DNA of 43,294 nucleotides from JAOSJT01 sp035914695 (GTDB lineage Bacteria; Bacteroidota; Ignavibacteria; SZUA-365): positions 1 through 43,294 of the forward strand of contig JAMIQH010000175.1 of NCBI GenBank assembly GCA_035914695.1. The letters are read 5' to 3'. Position 1 is the stretch's first letter; every line of letters starts with the position of its first letter. Positions 1-8,581 of the stretch are shown piece by piece. The notes under the pieces were generated by a model, which had not been told where the DNA came from, made no database searches, and saw only the letters and a program-made list of their open reading frames with translations. Made by a program: the position numbers and the translations under genes.

Positions 1-680
1 GCGTAGCCGCTCTCGAGATTGAATGCGCAGAGATCCTCGCCCGCATCGGACTCGACCATGAATTCCTGCGAGCCGCTGCCGCCCATGGCGCCGCTGGACG
101 CGCCGACCACGAAGAATTTCAACCCGCAGCGCGAGTAAATGCGGCAATAGGCCTCGTAATGCTTGCGGTAACTCTCGTCGAGACCTTCCCAGGAATTGTC
201 GAGCGAGTACGCGTCCTTCATCAGGAACTGGCGGCTGCGGATCACGCCCGATTTGGGGCGCGGTTCGTTGCGGAATTTCGTCTGAATCTGATACCAGATT
301 TGCGGCATGTCGCGGTAGGAGTGCACGAAGGCCTGCGCGACGCTGGTGATGATTTCTTCATGCGTCGGAGCGAGCACGAGGTCACGGTTCTTGATGTGGA
401 ACATCGTATCGCCGAAGGCCTCGACGCGGTTGGTCTGCTCCCAGATTTCCTTGGGATTCAACGCCGGCAGATGCAATTCCATGCCGCCAATGGCATCCAT
501 TTCCTCGCGAATGATGGTCATCACCTTTTTCCACACGCGGTAGCCCAGCGGCAGCAGCGAGTAAATGCCGGCGGAGAGGCCGCGGATCATACCCGCGCGC
601 AGCATGAGTTGATGACTGGGAATAACCGCCTCGGAGGGCACTTCCTTGAGTGTGGGGATGAAGTAGTTGGTCAGACGCAT
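1..680 (-). CDS. proS: Prolyl-tRNA synthetase, N-terminal part (cut by window edge)
   Basis: Charges tRNA-Pro with proline in the cytoplasm. The frame opens at an ATG (678-680) and stays open for 226 codons to the left edge. The protein starts MRLTNYFIPTLKEVP and then has the class II motif 1 region (GLSAGIYSLLPLGYRVWKK), the LAPTHEE loop, and the motif 2 region with FRNEPRPKSGVIRSRQFLM followed by KDAYSLD, the hallmark of bacterial ProRS. The segment GAMGGSGSQEFMV marks entry into the bacterial-type insertion domain. No strong ribosome-binding site is visible upstream. The gene is divergent from the S41 peptidase. The catalytic motif 3 and the anticodon-binding domain lie outside the window, so completeness cannot be judged. 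Confidence 0.95.
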   Translation of the reverse strand, partial: MRLTNYFIPTLKEVPSEAVIPSHQLMLRAGMIRGLSAGIYSLLPLGYRVWKKVMTIIREEMDAIGGMELHLPALNPKEIWEQTNRVEAFGDTMFHIKNRDLVLAPTHEEIITSVAQAFVHSYRDMPQIWYQIQTKFRNEPRPKSGVIRSRQFLMKDAYSLDNSWEGLDESYRKHYEAYCRIYSRCGLKFFVVGASSGAMGGSGSQEFMVESDAGEDLCAFNLESGY

Positions 681-1056
681 GGAAACAATCCGTTGATGGA
701 CAAGCCGTGAAACATGAGTCGATACAAGTGTATCCATGAAATATACGGCGAATCCCCACCGTGAACAATTGCCGGCAGAACCCTGCGTCGATATTGAAAA
801 GGAGCGGGCGGTGCGGGATCGGCCGCGAGGCGCCTCGATGGCATCGGCGCCCGTCGCGGTACCGCGCTCCCCCGCGCGTACCGCAACCGCGCAGCACGCG
901 CTGCGGGATCGAACCGTGATCGCTGCAATCCGTATTTTCTCGACCAGGCGGTGCAACTTTTATCCCCAGCCCCCGTACACCGCTCCTTTCGCCGAAAGTT
1001 GTGTGTTCTCCGGTTTTAACAGTTCCACGAATTGCTGTCACCATCGAGGTACTGCC
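681..1056. other. Divergent spacer between proS and the S41 peptidase gene
   Basis: 376 bases between divergent genes. The plus-strand frame of the downstream peptidase stays open through it from 736, but the encoded residues look like non-coding translation and lack a signal peptide. A short dyad lies at 721-734: GATACA, two bases, TGTATC. I could not find a convincing promoter match for either gene. Confidence 0.4.
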
Positions 1057-3006
1057 ATGAACCACTTTCGCGTCCGCGTCGCCGTGTGTGCCATTTTCGT
1101 GTTCACCGTTCTCCTCCCTGTCATCGGCCTCGGTCAGGCCGGACCTTCTTCCACCTACGAGCGCGGACTGTTTCATCTGTGTCGTGTGTGGGGATTGGCC
1201 AAATACTACCATCCCACCGTGGCTTCCGGCCATGCCAATTGGGATCTCACACTCCTCAACACCGTACCGAAGTTACAGCAAGCGAACAACGACGACGACA
1301 TTCGTGCCGTGCTGTTGGAGATGCTGGACGTGTTGGGCGATGCTCCCGATCCGGGCGGCAATCCGGAGCAGTTCACCGCTGAGGAACGACAACTGTACGA
1401 TGTTTCCTGGATCGAGGACCCGTGGTACAGCGGCACGCTGGGCGAGTACCTGCGTCACCTACGCGATCGCGCCCGCATCCGCGACCATGTGCAGATATTC
1501 GCCGAACCGGGAACGGGCAAGCCGGTATTCGATGCGGACACCCGCTTCAATGATGAAGCCGAATTCTATCCGCCCGAGGATGCGCGCGTCCTCGCCTTCT
1601 GCCGTTTCTGGAATGCGATCGAGTACTTTTATCCCTACCGCGACATTCTCGATAAAGACTGGCATGACGTCTGTGCCGAGCGCATAGGCGAATGGGCGGC
1701 CGCTCCCGACACGCTCGCCTATCATTGTGCCGCATTGCGCACGGCGGTCGAGTTGTGCGATGCGCATGTGTCGGTGACCACCAGCATCATCGCCGATTTC
1801 CTCGGCAAGGGATACTCCCCGTTCACCGCCATGACCATCGATGGGAGAACGGTTATCAACCGCAGCATGCACCCCGAGATTCACACGGGTGAATTCCTCG
1901 TTTCGCTCGACGACGTGCCCTTCGAGCAGCGAAAGGAGTACATTCGCCCCTATTGCAACAAGCCGAATCCCAACTCCCTGGATTTGAGCATCATGACGCG
2001 CGCCCTGCGTGGCCCGCTCGGCTATGCCACAGCCAACATCGAGGACGCGCAGGGAAATGTGCGCACCGTGACCTTCGAGCGTACGGTGGAAAACTCTATT
2101 GTATGGAATATTCCACGACGCTCGGCAGTCATCGACACGGTAATTGCGAGTGGAGCGCGCTACGGCTATGTGGATCTGGCCCGTCTGGAACGATCCCAGA
2201 CCTACGATGTCATGGAGGCGCTCAGGGAAACGGATGCCATCATCTTCGATCTCCGCGGTTACCCGAAGGGGACGATCATTGATCTGGCGAAACTGCTCAT
2301 GTCGGCACCACAGCCCATCGCGCGTTTCAGCTCGGCCAATCCGTATTTCGCCGGCATGCTGAACTGGTGCACGACAAGCTTCGGTGGTGGTGGACCGTGG
2401 ACATACGAAGGCAAAATCATCGTCCTCATCGATGAGGTGGCAATCAGCCATGCAGAATACACCGCCATGTTTTTCAAGGCCATACCCCGCGCCGTGTTCA
2501 TCGGCTCGCCGACGCGCGGCTCTGACGGCAACGTGACGCGCATGTATCTGCCGGGCGGATTAGAGCTTATCTTCACCGGACTCGGCGTATTCTATCCCGA
2601 TGGCAGCCCCACGCAACGTGTGGGCATACAGCCCGACATCCATGTGCGTCCCAGCATTGCGGGGCTGCGAGCCGGACGCGACGAAGTGTTCGACGCGGCC
2701 TTCGATCCCCTGCTGCTCGCCGATGATGCGGTATCCGCACCGCAGTCCTCGGGCATGACGCTGTATCCCACGCATGGACAGGGCGATGTGCAATGCTCGC
2801 TGCGCGGGCTCGAGCGGGGCGACTATCGCCTCGACGTATTCGATGCGCTCGGACGCCTTGTTCACAGCGACAGGCGGGACCTTGGTGGCGAAGCGCAACT
2901 GCGCATTCCCGCCGCCGCCTTTGGCAAGGGAATGTTCTTCGTCCGACTGCAGGCCATGGATGCGGGGAGTACGCCCGCGTTGCAGGGCCGCTTCCTGCGC
3001 TGGTAA
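1057..3006 (+). CDS. Secreted S41 family peptidase with T9SS sorting domain
   Basis: Predicted exported serine peptidase of the tail-specific protease/tricorn-core (S41) family, 649 aa. The start at 1057 is chosen because it has a GAGGT ribosome-binding site at 1046-1050 and opens on a signal peptide (MNHFRVRVAVCAIFVFTVLL, cleavage near LGQA); an open frame reaches back to 736 without one. The S41 core lies around residues 400-560, with strand DAIIFDLRGYPKG, then DEVAISHAEY where S464 and E467 fit the S-x-x-E active-site signature, then GSPTRGSDGNVT. Residues about 567-649 form a type A T9SS C-terminal domain (YPT...YRLDVFDALGRLV...GMFFVRLQ). The CtpA-type lysine is not obvious, so it is closer to the tricorn/IRBP-like branch. 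A strong hairpin follows the stop. Substrate unknown. Confidence 0.85.
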   Translation: MNHFRVRVAVCAIFVFTVLLPVIGLGQAGPSSTYERGLFHLCRVWGLAKYYHPTVASGHANWDLTLLNTVPKLQQANNDDDIRAVLLEMLDVLGDAPDPGGNPEQFTAEERQLYDVSWIEDPWYSGTLGEYLRHLRDRARIRDHVQIFAEPGTGKPVFDADTRFNDEAEFYPPEDARVLAFCRFWNAIEYFYPYRDILDKDWHDVCAERIGEWAAAPDTLAYHCAALRTAVELCDAHVSVTTSIIADFLGKGYSPFTAMTIDGRTVINRSMHPEIHTGEFLVSLDDVPFEQRKEYIRPYCNKPNPNSLDLSIMTRALRGPLGYATANIEDAQGNVRTVTFERTVENSIVWNIPRRSAVIDTVIASGARYGYVDLARLERSQTYDVMEALRETDAIIFDLRGYPKGTIIDLAKLLMSAPQPIARFSSANPYFAGMLNWCTTSFGGGGPWTYEGKIIVLIDEVAISHAEYTAMFFKAIPRAVFIGSPTRGSDGNVTRMYLPGGLELIFTGLGVFYPDGSPTQRVGIQPDIHVRPSIAGLRAGRDEVFDAAFDPLLLADDAVSAPQSSGMTLYPTHGQGDVQCSLRGLERGDYRLDVFDALGRLVHSDRRDLGGEAQLRIPAAAFGKGMFFVRLQAMDAGSTPALQGRFLRW

Positions 3007-3015
3007 ATCCGTAGC

Positions 3016-3048
3016 ATCCGGGGAACGCGCGCCCCGCGTTCCCCGGAT
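3016..3048. terminator. Perfect 14-bp hairpin after the S41 peptidase gene
   Basis: Left arm ATCCGGGGAACGCG at 3016-3029, loop of five bases, exactly complementary right arm at 3035-3048. No long T-run follows (only ATCATTTCC), so it is a terminator-like or mRNA-stabilising hairpin rather than a classical intrinsic terminator. Confidence 0.55.
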
Positions 3049-3117
3049 ATCATTTCCCCCGTCGTCCCGACCTCCCTCCGCCTCCTCCCACGCCGTTCCG
3101 CCTCCGCCACACTGCTC

Positions 3118-3147
3118 TTGACAATCTCGCGCAATCCGGATACATTG
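3118..3147 (+). promoter_or_regulatory. Promoter of the 3281 secreted protein gene
   Basis: TTGACA at 3118-3123, a 17-base spacer, then TACATTG at 3141-3147. It satisfies both a sigma-70 reading (TTGACA-17-TACATT) and the Bacteroidota reading TTG-N20-TAnnTT seen elsewhere in this window. Transcription would start near 3153, leaving a leader of roughly 130 bases. Confidence 0.6.
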
Positions 3148-3280
3148 CATCCGTTATTACCAACCAACGCTTGTTTCCCTGCACGCGGTTTGTGCGCCAT
3201 ATCCGTCATTGGCACGGGGATTACTGTGGAACAACCATTCCGCGTTCGCGCGGAACATTCACCACCTAATGGAGAGACAC

Positions 3281-4018
3281 ATGAAACGCATGCATATATA
3301 TGGAGTTCTGTTCCTTGCCATGTTTATAGCCGGTACAGGCGCGCTGTTCGCGCAGGGTGCGGTGATCAAGGACAATCACATGAAGTACAACGGCAAGTCG
3401 TACTTCCGCGGCGGATCGGAGGATGTGGAAATCGGATCGTACGGCGAGAAAAAGACGCCGCTCACCAAGACGAATTATCTGGAGGTGCAGGACCGCATCC
3501 CCGTGCCGAAGCTCAAAGTGCGGCAGGCGGTGATTGTGGACATTGATTTCGTGCAGAGTTCGAAGAAGGACATTGAGGCCAACATCAACAAGTCCATGGT
3601 GTTCAAGGGCAGCGTCAGCACCTGGTACGAGGATCTGAAAGCCGGGCGGTTGAAGCTGGTGAAGCTGATCATCGAGGGCGAGGACGTGAAAGACGCGATC
3701 AACACGTCGCCGAAGGTGATCGACAATCTGAAGAATTACGGCAACGACTCGCGCGTGTGCAATCAGGTGTTCGTGGTGCTCGAAGCCACCATCGCCGATC
3801 AATTCGCCTCCGCCACGAATTTCAGTGTGAGCGGCACCGATGGTTCCACCAAGGTATCCGTGTCCGGCGGCAGCAGCAAAAGCGGAAGCAGCGTGGTGAC
3901 GCTCAGCAAGGGCTCCACCTTCGCGTACGGCCTTGTCAAGCTCGACTGGGACGCCAGCCAGAAAAAGAACTGGACCAAGGTCACCAAGGTCACCGACGAC
4001 CAGTGGTCCTCCAACTGA
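3281..4018 (+). CDS. Secreted protein of unknown function, 245 aa
   Basis: I do not recognise a family. The start at 3281 is preceded by GGAGAG (3271-3276) and opens a clear signal peptide (MKRMHIYGVLFLAMFIAGTG, cleavage near LFAQG); an in-frame extension to 3209 lacks one. The mature protein is lysine-rich and soluble-looking. A central stretch (KLKVRQAVIVDIDFVQSSKK) resembles a beta-rich domain, followed by a Ser/Gly/Thr-rich segment (SGGSSKSGSSVVTLSKG) and a C-terminus rich in Trp and Lys. It has no T9SS sorting domain and no lipobox, so periplasmic location is the simplest reading. It is a single-gene unit: own promoter at 3118, own terminator at 4056-4096. Confidence 0.8.
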   Translation: MKRMHIYGVLFLAMFIAGTGALFAQGAVIKDNHMKYNGKSYFRGGSEDVEIGSYGEKKTPLTKTNYLEVQDRIPVPKLKVRQAVIVDIDFVQSSKKDIEANINKSMVFKGSVSTWYEDLKAGRLKLVKLIIEGEDVKDAINTSPKVIDNLKNYGNDSRVCNQVFVVLEATIADQFASATNFSVSGTDGSTKVSVSGGSSKSGSSVVTLSKGSTFAYGLVKLDWDASQKKNWTKVTKVTDDQWSSN

Positions 4019-4055
4019 GACGTCACCGCCGACAACCACCACACATCGATACCCA

Positions 4056-4096
4056 CGGGGCGCGGCCGCACACAGCGCCGCGCCCCGCACGTTTTT
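4056..4096 (+). terminator. Intrinsic terminator of the 3281 gene
   Basis: Perfect 11-bp GC-rich stem: CGGGGCGCGGC at 4056-4066 pairs with 4077-4087 around a ten-base loop, followed after four bases by TTTTT at 4092-4096. It lies 38 bases past the stop codon. Confidence 0.75.
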
Positions 4097-4304
4097 CGAC
4101 TCGGGGACACATGCGCACACAGCAACGAAGGAGGCCGCCATTACGGATACCCCGTCTTCGATACCTGCACGGCAACGCGCGCACAGCAATGCGTGCGGAA
4201 TGACGCGCGTCGATAACGGCGCAACGTTGCGGCGGCCATACGGGACGCGTGGCACGAGCATTCGCATCGCGTACAAGCGTGTCATGATTTTCTTGCAGCG
4301 GAAG

Positions 4305-4378
4305 CGCCCCCGGGGTGACTCGAACACCCGACCTGCGGTTTAGGAAACCGTCGCTCTATCCTACTGAGCTACGGGGGC
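4305..4378 (-). tRNA. tRNA-Arg (anticodon CCT)
   Basis: The minus strand folds into a full cloverleaf: acceptor GCCCCCG (4378-4372) pairs with CGGGGGC (4312-4306); D arm with GCTC/GAGC; anticodon stem CGGT/ACCG around loop TTCCTAA, giving anticodon CCT; T arm GGGTG-TTCGAGT-CACCC. Base 27-43 is an A-C mismatch. Discriminator G at 4305; CCA is not encoded. CCT reads the arginine codon AGG. Confidence 0.95.
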
Positions 4379-4386
4379 AAAGCATG

Positions 4387-4417
4387 GTAAAATACGAGAA
4401 GCGCGAGTGAGGAGCAA
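4387..4417 (-). promoter_or_regulatory. Promoter of tRNA-Arg(CCT)
   Basis: On the minus strand, TTG at 4417-4415, 20 bases, then TATTTTAC at 4394-4387. The spacing is the same as for lexA, asnB and the AbiE operon, and it places the transcription start only a few bases before the tRNA 5' end (4378). Confidence 0.55.
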
Positions 4418-4756
4418 TCCGGAACGGGTGCCCCGAAGCGCTGACATGCCCCGAAGCGAACGCGCACTCCTGCGCCGCTAAACAGTCGATCAAGACGCCA
4501 CGCCGCGGGTGAAACGGATTGCCTCCCTCACGCATGGAATCGCGTCCCATTCCGCGCGCGGGAGTGAGGTGGGTTACAGTATCCTTCGGTTATCGATGCG
4601 GACTTCTCGTTGTGGAGTCGGAACATGAAGCGAGGTCCAATACTTGTCAAGACGTCATGTCGTGGTGGTGCTGCGATCGAAAGCATGGGCTGAGGATTGC
4701 GCAAAGTCCGAGACCCTCCATCGATGTCGGTCTCCTGCGATTGGGTATGCGGCGAC
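4418..4756. other. Spacer with no recognised feature
   Basis: About 340 bases between the tRNA promoter and the 3' end of the acetyltransferase gene. Only short, unconvincing reading frames are present and I saw no hairpin with a T-run. Confidence 0.4.
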
Positions 4757-5215
4757 TCAGTCGGTATCCACTCCGATGTCGAAGTGCATGACATCTTCAC
4801 GCGTACCCAGCTTGGTGTACAACGCGATCGCCAGCTCGTCGCCGTAGTCCGCCTGCACAAAGATAACCGAAGCGGAGCGTCGCCGAGCTTCACATTTCAA
4901 CGTTTCAATCATGGCCGTGGAAACACCCCGACGGCGATGCGATTCTTCCACAGCAAGATCGTAGATGTATATCTCGCTCACCGCTTGTTCAAACTTACGC
5001 AGCTCGTACGCGGCAAGGGCTCCGACAACGCTGTTGCCGGACACTGCCGCGATAGCGATGAACGTGTCACTGGCAAGAAGTCTTTGATGGTATGCACGAT
5101 TCGGCTGCTTTCCGCAATATCGATCCATGTCGTCGAAAGCTCGCCCGAATACGGCGAGCATCTCGCGAAGAATATCGTCGTCGTCTCCACCCAGGACTGT
5201 ACAGGATACTTCCAA
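4757..5215 (-). CDS. GNAT acetyltransferase, AAC(3)-I aminoglycoside type
   Basis: Predicted cytoplasmic acetyl-CoA-dependent N-acetyltransferase, 152 aa, the usual length for AAC(3)-I enzymes, which acetylate the 3-amino group of gentamicin-class aminoglycosides. It starts at a TTG (5215) with a strong GGAGG site just upstream (plus-strand 5221-5226). The signature AAC(3)-I stretches are present in order: VVGALAAYELRKFEQ, SEIYIYDLAV, the acetyl-CoA loop HRRRGVSTAMIE, FVQADYGDELAIALYTKLG, and REDVMHFDI near the C-terminus. These match what I recall of AAC(3)-Ia far better than a generic GNAT. There is no integron, cassette attC site or transposase beside it, so it looks chromosomal. Whether it confers resistance cannot be told from sequence. 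Confidence 0.85.
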   Translation of the reverse strand: MEVSCTVLGGDDDDILREMLAVFGRAFDDMDRYCGKQPNRAYHQRLLASDTFIAIAAVSGNSVVGALAAYELRKFEQAVSEIYIYDLAVEESHRRRGVSTAMIETLKCEARRRSASVIFVQADYGDELAIALYTKLGTREDVMHFDIGVDTD

Positions 5216-5392
5216 GTTGCCTCCGGAGCCGCACGACGGGCGGATGCGGCAGCTCGCCGAAAGGAACGGGAGGCGAAGCGGCTACAGGGCGGTGTCGGGC
5301 GGCGAATGAACAGTGATGAACGTGGGGAATCGTTTTTCTCAATATTCTGGCTGCGTTGACAATCATGGCAAGTTGCACGCACGCTCTTGGCT

Positions 5393-5893
5393 TCAGGTAT
5401 GCGCCCTCTTCTGTTTTCCAGGCAAGAATCGGCTTGCGACAAAGGAGACCATGCCAAATAGTAACAATGCGAGCGGTGAATAGACCAGAGAAACGAGTAC
5501 AACTTGAACAATGCATTGCGTGACATCATTATTGCCATCGCCATTATCTTGACCGACACATAACGGAGTCAAGCTGAGTATTGCCAAGGTCAATAGCGAA
5601 ACAAGCCAGGATAATCCCAAACCAAGAAATAGGTAAAAAACGATCCGTCCGCGTGATACGTTGTTCGCAAACCGGTACGAGATATATATCCCTGAAATGA
5701 AACTCGTCGCAAGAAAGACGAGCCCCATCATACAATACATCGGGAAATAGTATTCACGTCTTGCGGCGAGTACGAAGAACGATAAAAACATCATCGCGGG
5801 TACGGTGGCAATGCAGCCTGTCGCTATGGCAGCCAGCAGAGACTGCGCAGCTCCGCGTCGCGTACCATTCTCGATTCCGTTTGAAATGGACAT
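5393..5893 (-). CDS. Small integral membrane protein, unknown function
   Basis: 166 aa with four predicted membrane segments, roughly residues 20-44, 51-73, 83-110 and 126-155. The loop before the last segment has two cysteines (TPLCVGQDNGDG, then VTQCIVQ) that could form a disulfide. The start is well defined: GGAGGTAA lies seven bases upstream of the ATG. The C-terminus is short and basic (PGKQKRAHT). I recognise no domain. It lies 137 bases after the DUF2938 gene on the same strand, so co-transcription is possible but unproven. Its lower GC than the housekeeping genes fits the accessory character of this block. Confidence 0.7.
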   Translation of the reverse strand: MSISNGIENGTRRGAAQSLLAAIATGCIATVPAMMFLSFFVLAARREYYFPMYCMMGLVFLATSFISGIYISYRFANNVSRGRIVFYLFLGLGLSWLVSLLTLAILSLTPLCVGQDNGDGNNDVTQCIVQVVLVSLVYSPLALLLFGMVSFVASRFLPGKQKRAHT

Positions 5894-6030
5894 ACGTTAC
5901 CTCCAATTTCCACACCGCGGTCGCTCTCAATCGCTTAAAGTTCGAGCCCCGGGAGTGATCCGTCCATGCCAGCACGACTGTGGCGAGTGGGCGGGGGGCC
6001 TAACGAGACGCTGTCCGCTGCAACCGATTC

Positions 6031-6537
6031 CTATCCGGCGAACAGTGACTGGTTCAGAAGCAGAGCGCATACATACAGCCCGACTCCGAAAACGACATGT
6101 GTCATGAGACTCTTGAGCCTGGCCTGCGCGGGCTTGGACGTCTTTGAAGAAGCGATGCCCAGACCGAGTGCGGGTTGCAAGAGGAAGAGTGGGAACACCA
6201 CCGTGACAACGCCAAAGAGGAGGGCATGCAATAAGGTTGGTTGCTGTAGCCAGTCGACGGGCGCGAGTGCGAGGAACAGCAGTGCGAGCACGACGCCGAT
6301 CGTGTAATGCGCGACCCAGCCCGCGGGACACTCGAAACGCTTTGGCGACGCCGCGGCGATACTCGAATGGAAGAGTGTGCCCTCCGGTATATGAAGAACC
6401 CAGCGGCCGAGCAGACAATAGTTGAGCGACGGAATGCCAAGCGCTCGTTTCAGGAGGAGATTCCACAGGTCCATGAGGACACTGGCGCCCACACCGATTG
6501 CAACGGCGCTGAGCAGGTGATGTACAGTGATGCTCAT
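6031..6537 (-). CDS. DUF2938 family membrane protein
   Basis: 168 aa, four to five membrane helices, close to the usual family length. Recognisable family stretches are ASVLMDLWNLLLKRALGIPS near the N-terminus, LLGRWVLHIPEGTLFH, the GWVAHYTIGVVLALLFL helix, FPLFLLQPALGLGIASSKT, and the closing HVVFGVGLYVCAL helix. Function of DUF2938 proteins is unknown. The ATG at 6537 lies three bases after the stop of the DUF4386 gene, so the two are translated from one message and may work together in the membrane. Confidence 0.8.
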   Translation of the reverse strand: MSITVHHLLSAVAIGVGASVLMDLWNLLLKRALGIPSLNYCLLGRWVLHIPEGTLFHSSIAAASPKRFECPAGWVAHYTIGVVLALLFLALAPVDWLQQPTLLHALLFGVVTVVFPLFLLQPALGLGIASSKTSKPAQARLKSLMTHVVFGVGLYVCALLLNQSLFAG

Positions 6538-6540
6538 CCT

Positions 6541-7269
6541 CTACCTCGGTGCAGAGGTCGCTGGAAGCGCCTCATTGTCGACTAGTCCGGCTACCCGGCC
6601 GCCGGTTACGGTCAGGTACACTCCGAAAGCCAGTTCCCAGATGAACTCCGGCGCCACGGCTATGGCATACAGCGCATCGCCTTTGTCGAGCACACCGAAG
6701 AGTATGGCCGTGCTCGCCGCGAAGAGAACCGGACCTCCCAGCAGTCCGATCATCGCAAGTGGCCGCGGCACCATTCCCGACCGGTACATCAACCAGCCGA
6801 GCAGCATGCCGTTGCCGATCGGTACGACGAAGCCGGGCCCGAACTGGAAACTCCAGTCTTTCATTGCTACGAGCGCTTGGGCGACAATGGGAAGTGCCGC
6901 GACATCACTTCCCGCTGCGCGAAGGGACACGACGCTGAGCACGCCAAGGATACCGATACCGATAAATGCGCTCTCGGTGATGCGGGCGGCAACGAAACCG
7001 AGCGCACCGACAGGAAAGCGGCGTCGCAGGATCGGGTACAGTACGATCGCACTTCCGATGTTTGCCACGATCAGGAGGAATTCGAGCAGTGCGGCGAACT
7101 GGATCTGCGTGTCGGCACCCGGTCCGGTCACATAGTGCGGGTCGTTCAGCACCGGAGCAAACAGCAGCAACGCTGGTATCGACGTTGCGTAGGTGATAAG
7201 AAACAGCAGTCCGACCCAGCGTCCGAGGAGGCGGGCACGTACAGCGGTGAGCGGGATGTCGTGGTTCAT
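6541..7269 (-). CDS. DUF4386 family membrane protein
   Basis: 242 aa with about six membrane helices. The family signature is visible: LLGRWVGLLFLITYATSIPA in helix 1, a loop with GPGADTQIQFAALLEFLLIVANIGSAIVLYPILRRR split over the next helices, then FVAARITESAFIGIGILG. The start at 7269 is preferred over an upstream in-frame codon at 7341 because AAGGAA lies just before it and the upstream residues are not membrane-like. It is the first gene of a two-gene unit with the DUF2938 gene, separated by three bases. DUF4386 proteins have no established biochemical role. Confidence 0.8.
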   Translation of the reverse strand: MNHDIPLTAVRARLLGRWVGLLFLITYATSIPALLLFAPVLNDPHYVTGPGADTQIQFAALLEFLLIVANIGSAIVLYPILRRRFPVGALGFVAARITESAFIGIGILGVLSVVSLRAAGSDVAALPIVAQALVAMKDWSFQFGPGFVVPIGNGMLLGWLMYRSGMVPRPLAMIGLLGGPVLFAASTAILFGVLDKGDALYAIAVAPEFIWELAFGVYLTVTGGRVAGLVDNEALPATSAPR

Positions 7270-7611
7270 ATATCGAATTCCTTTCGCGCGGCGAAGGTTG
7301 AACTGACCAGGACAGGGGTCATGCGCGCTCACGGCGTCCATGGGAACAAGCAGCCGCCTGACAATGAGCTGGGTCCAGGTAAACCCCTGTTTTCATAGCG
7401 ACTGTCATTCATGCGTGGGGCCACCGGATGCTCGGTGACGGTGCATGCACCTTACAGGTATCGTGAAATGATAAGCAGGATATTACGCAATCGCAGCGTC
7501 AGATCAAATCGACATCCACAGCCCAAACCAATGGTGTCGAACGTGAAATGGCCATGGCGCATCTCGACCGGTGTACGGCCAACCTCCAGCCGGGACAGCA
7601 ACAGCGATCCT

Positions 7612-7662
7612 CCACGATATATCTGTGCTAATCTGTGTGTAATCCGTGCAATCTGTGGTTTT
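7612..7662. repeat. Degenerate (CACAGATTA)-type tandem repeat
   Basis: On the minus strand, short units CACAGATTG, CACGGATTA, CACACAGATTAG and CACAGATAT follow each other directly. This low-complexity motif is one I recall from intergenic DNA of many unrelated bacteria, where it produces spurious TDYTDYTQI-like peptides. Nothing else is recognisable in the 423-base spacer 7270-7692. Confidence 0.6.
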
Positions 7663-7692
7663 CCCCCTGGGACAAATCCGCTCCGTCAATAT

Positions 7693-8328
7693 TTACGACA
7701 CCTGCGGCAACGATGCCATCAGAGCAAAGAAATACCGGGCTTCCTTCGTCTGGTAGAGTTGATACCATGCTTCGAGCGTCTCCGGGTGAAAAACTTCAAG
7801 TTTGTCCAATATCGCATGTGCGAAATCCAGCGGTGCAATTCCCGTCGCAGTGATCAGATCGCCATCCACGACCGCCGGCTGGTAGAGATAGTGCGCCTCT
7901 CCCTCGTATGCCGGGCAGATGGCCTTGAGGTAGTCGCGGTCGTTGCTCGTATGTCGACGATTGTTCAGGAATCCACGAGCCGCCAAACCGAAGGTTGCCC
8001 CGCAAATCGCGGCAACGGGAATATGCGCCTGTAACAACGCGCTCACGAGATTGAACACGGGGTCGTGGCGAGCGTCCAACCAGGTATCGCCGCCGGGGAG
8101 GATCAATACCCCGGCATCGTGAACCGAGACCTGGTCAATCGTCATATCCGGGAGTATCGTCAGGCCACCCATGGTGGTAATCGGCTCGGGCGTGACACTC
8201 ACCGTCTTGACATCATAGTTCAGTGTCCTGTCCTTGAAATACCGCCCCGAATGCAACTCGGCAATTACATAACCCGGCTCCCAATCCGCCATCGTGTCAA
8301 ACACATAGAGATACGCGACCTTTCTCAT
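7693..8328 (-). CDS. DJ-1/PfpI family protein
   Basis: 211-aa cytoplasmic protein of the DJ-1/PfpI (class I glutamine amidotransferase-like) superfamily. The N-terminal strand MRKVAYLYVFDTMADWE carries the family acidic position (E17). The nucleophile elbow is AAICGATFGLAARG with C109, preceded by VLILPGGDTW. The later TSNDRDYL...VVDGDLITATG region matches B. subtilis YoaZ/YdeA-like members. The start is supported by GGAAAAG just upstream of the ATG. Members include deglycases, peptidases and stress proteins of unknown activity, so no reaction is assigned. It stands alone in the accessory block. Confidence 0.85.
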   Translation of the reverse strand: MRKVAYLYVFDTMADWEPGYVIAELHSGRYFKDRTLNYDVKTVSVTPEPITTMGGLTILPDMTIDQVSVHDAGVLILPGGDTWLDARHDPVFNLVSALLQAHIPVAAICGATFGLAARGFLNNRRHTSNDRDYLKAICPAYEGEAHYLYQPAVVDGDLITATGIAPLDFAHAILDKLEVFHPETLEAWYQLYQTKEARYFFALMASLPQVS

Positions 8329-8581
8329 TTCTTTTCCTTTGTTCGTGAATGGAATGGATACGTCTTTTGGATTTTATCCTACGGGAATCGGCGACCGCAC
8401 TGCACAACGAAAGCGGAGCACTGTGTCGTGTACGTCCAAACCCGCGTCTTGTTGACCGCCGTCGGAGTTTTTTTTCACTGTCCGGAGTTTCGAGGTCGCT
8501 TCTGCTGCAATCATTCGTGCTTGGATGAGATGCGACGATTCACGGCCATGCGCGATATGACGAGCCCGGCACGCTGCGGTC

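Noticed and set aside
159..710. 183-aa plus-strand frame over proS
   Set aside because: The minus strand encodes an unmistakable prolyl-tRNA synthetase across the same bases.
736..1056. 107-residue N-terminal extension of the S41 peptidase
   Set aside because: Low-complexity Arg/Pro/Ala translation precedes a normal signal peptide with its own ribosome-binding site at 1057.
4305..4378. tRNA-Arg as an integration site for the neighbouring block
   Set aside because: Integration normally uses the tRNA 3' end, which faces the other way (toward 4305); no duplicated tRNA 3' fragment or integrase was seen.
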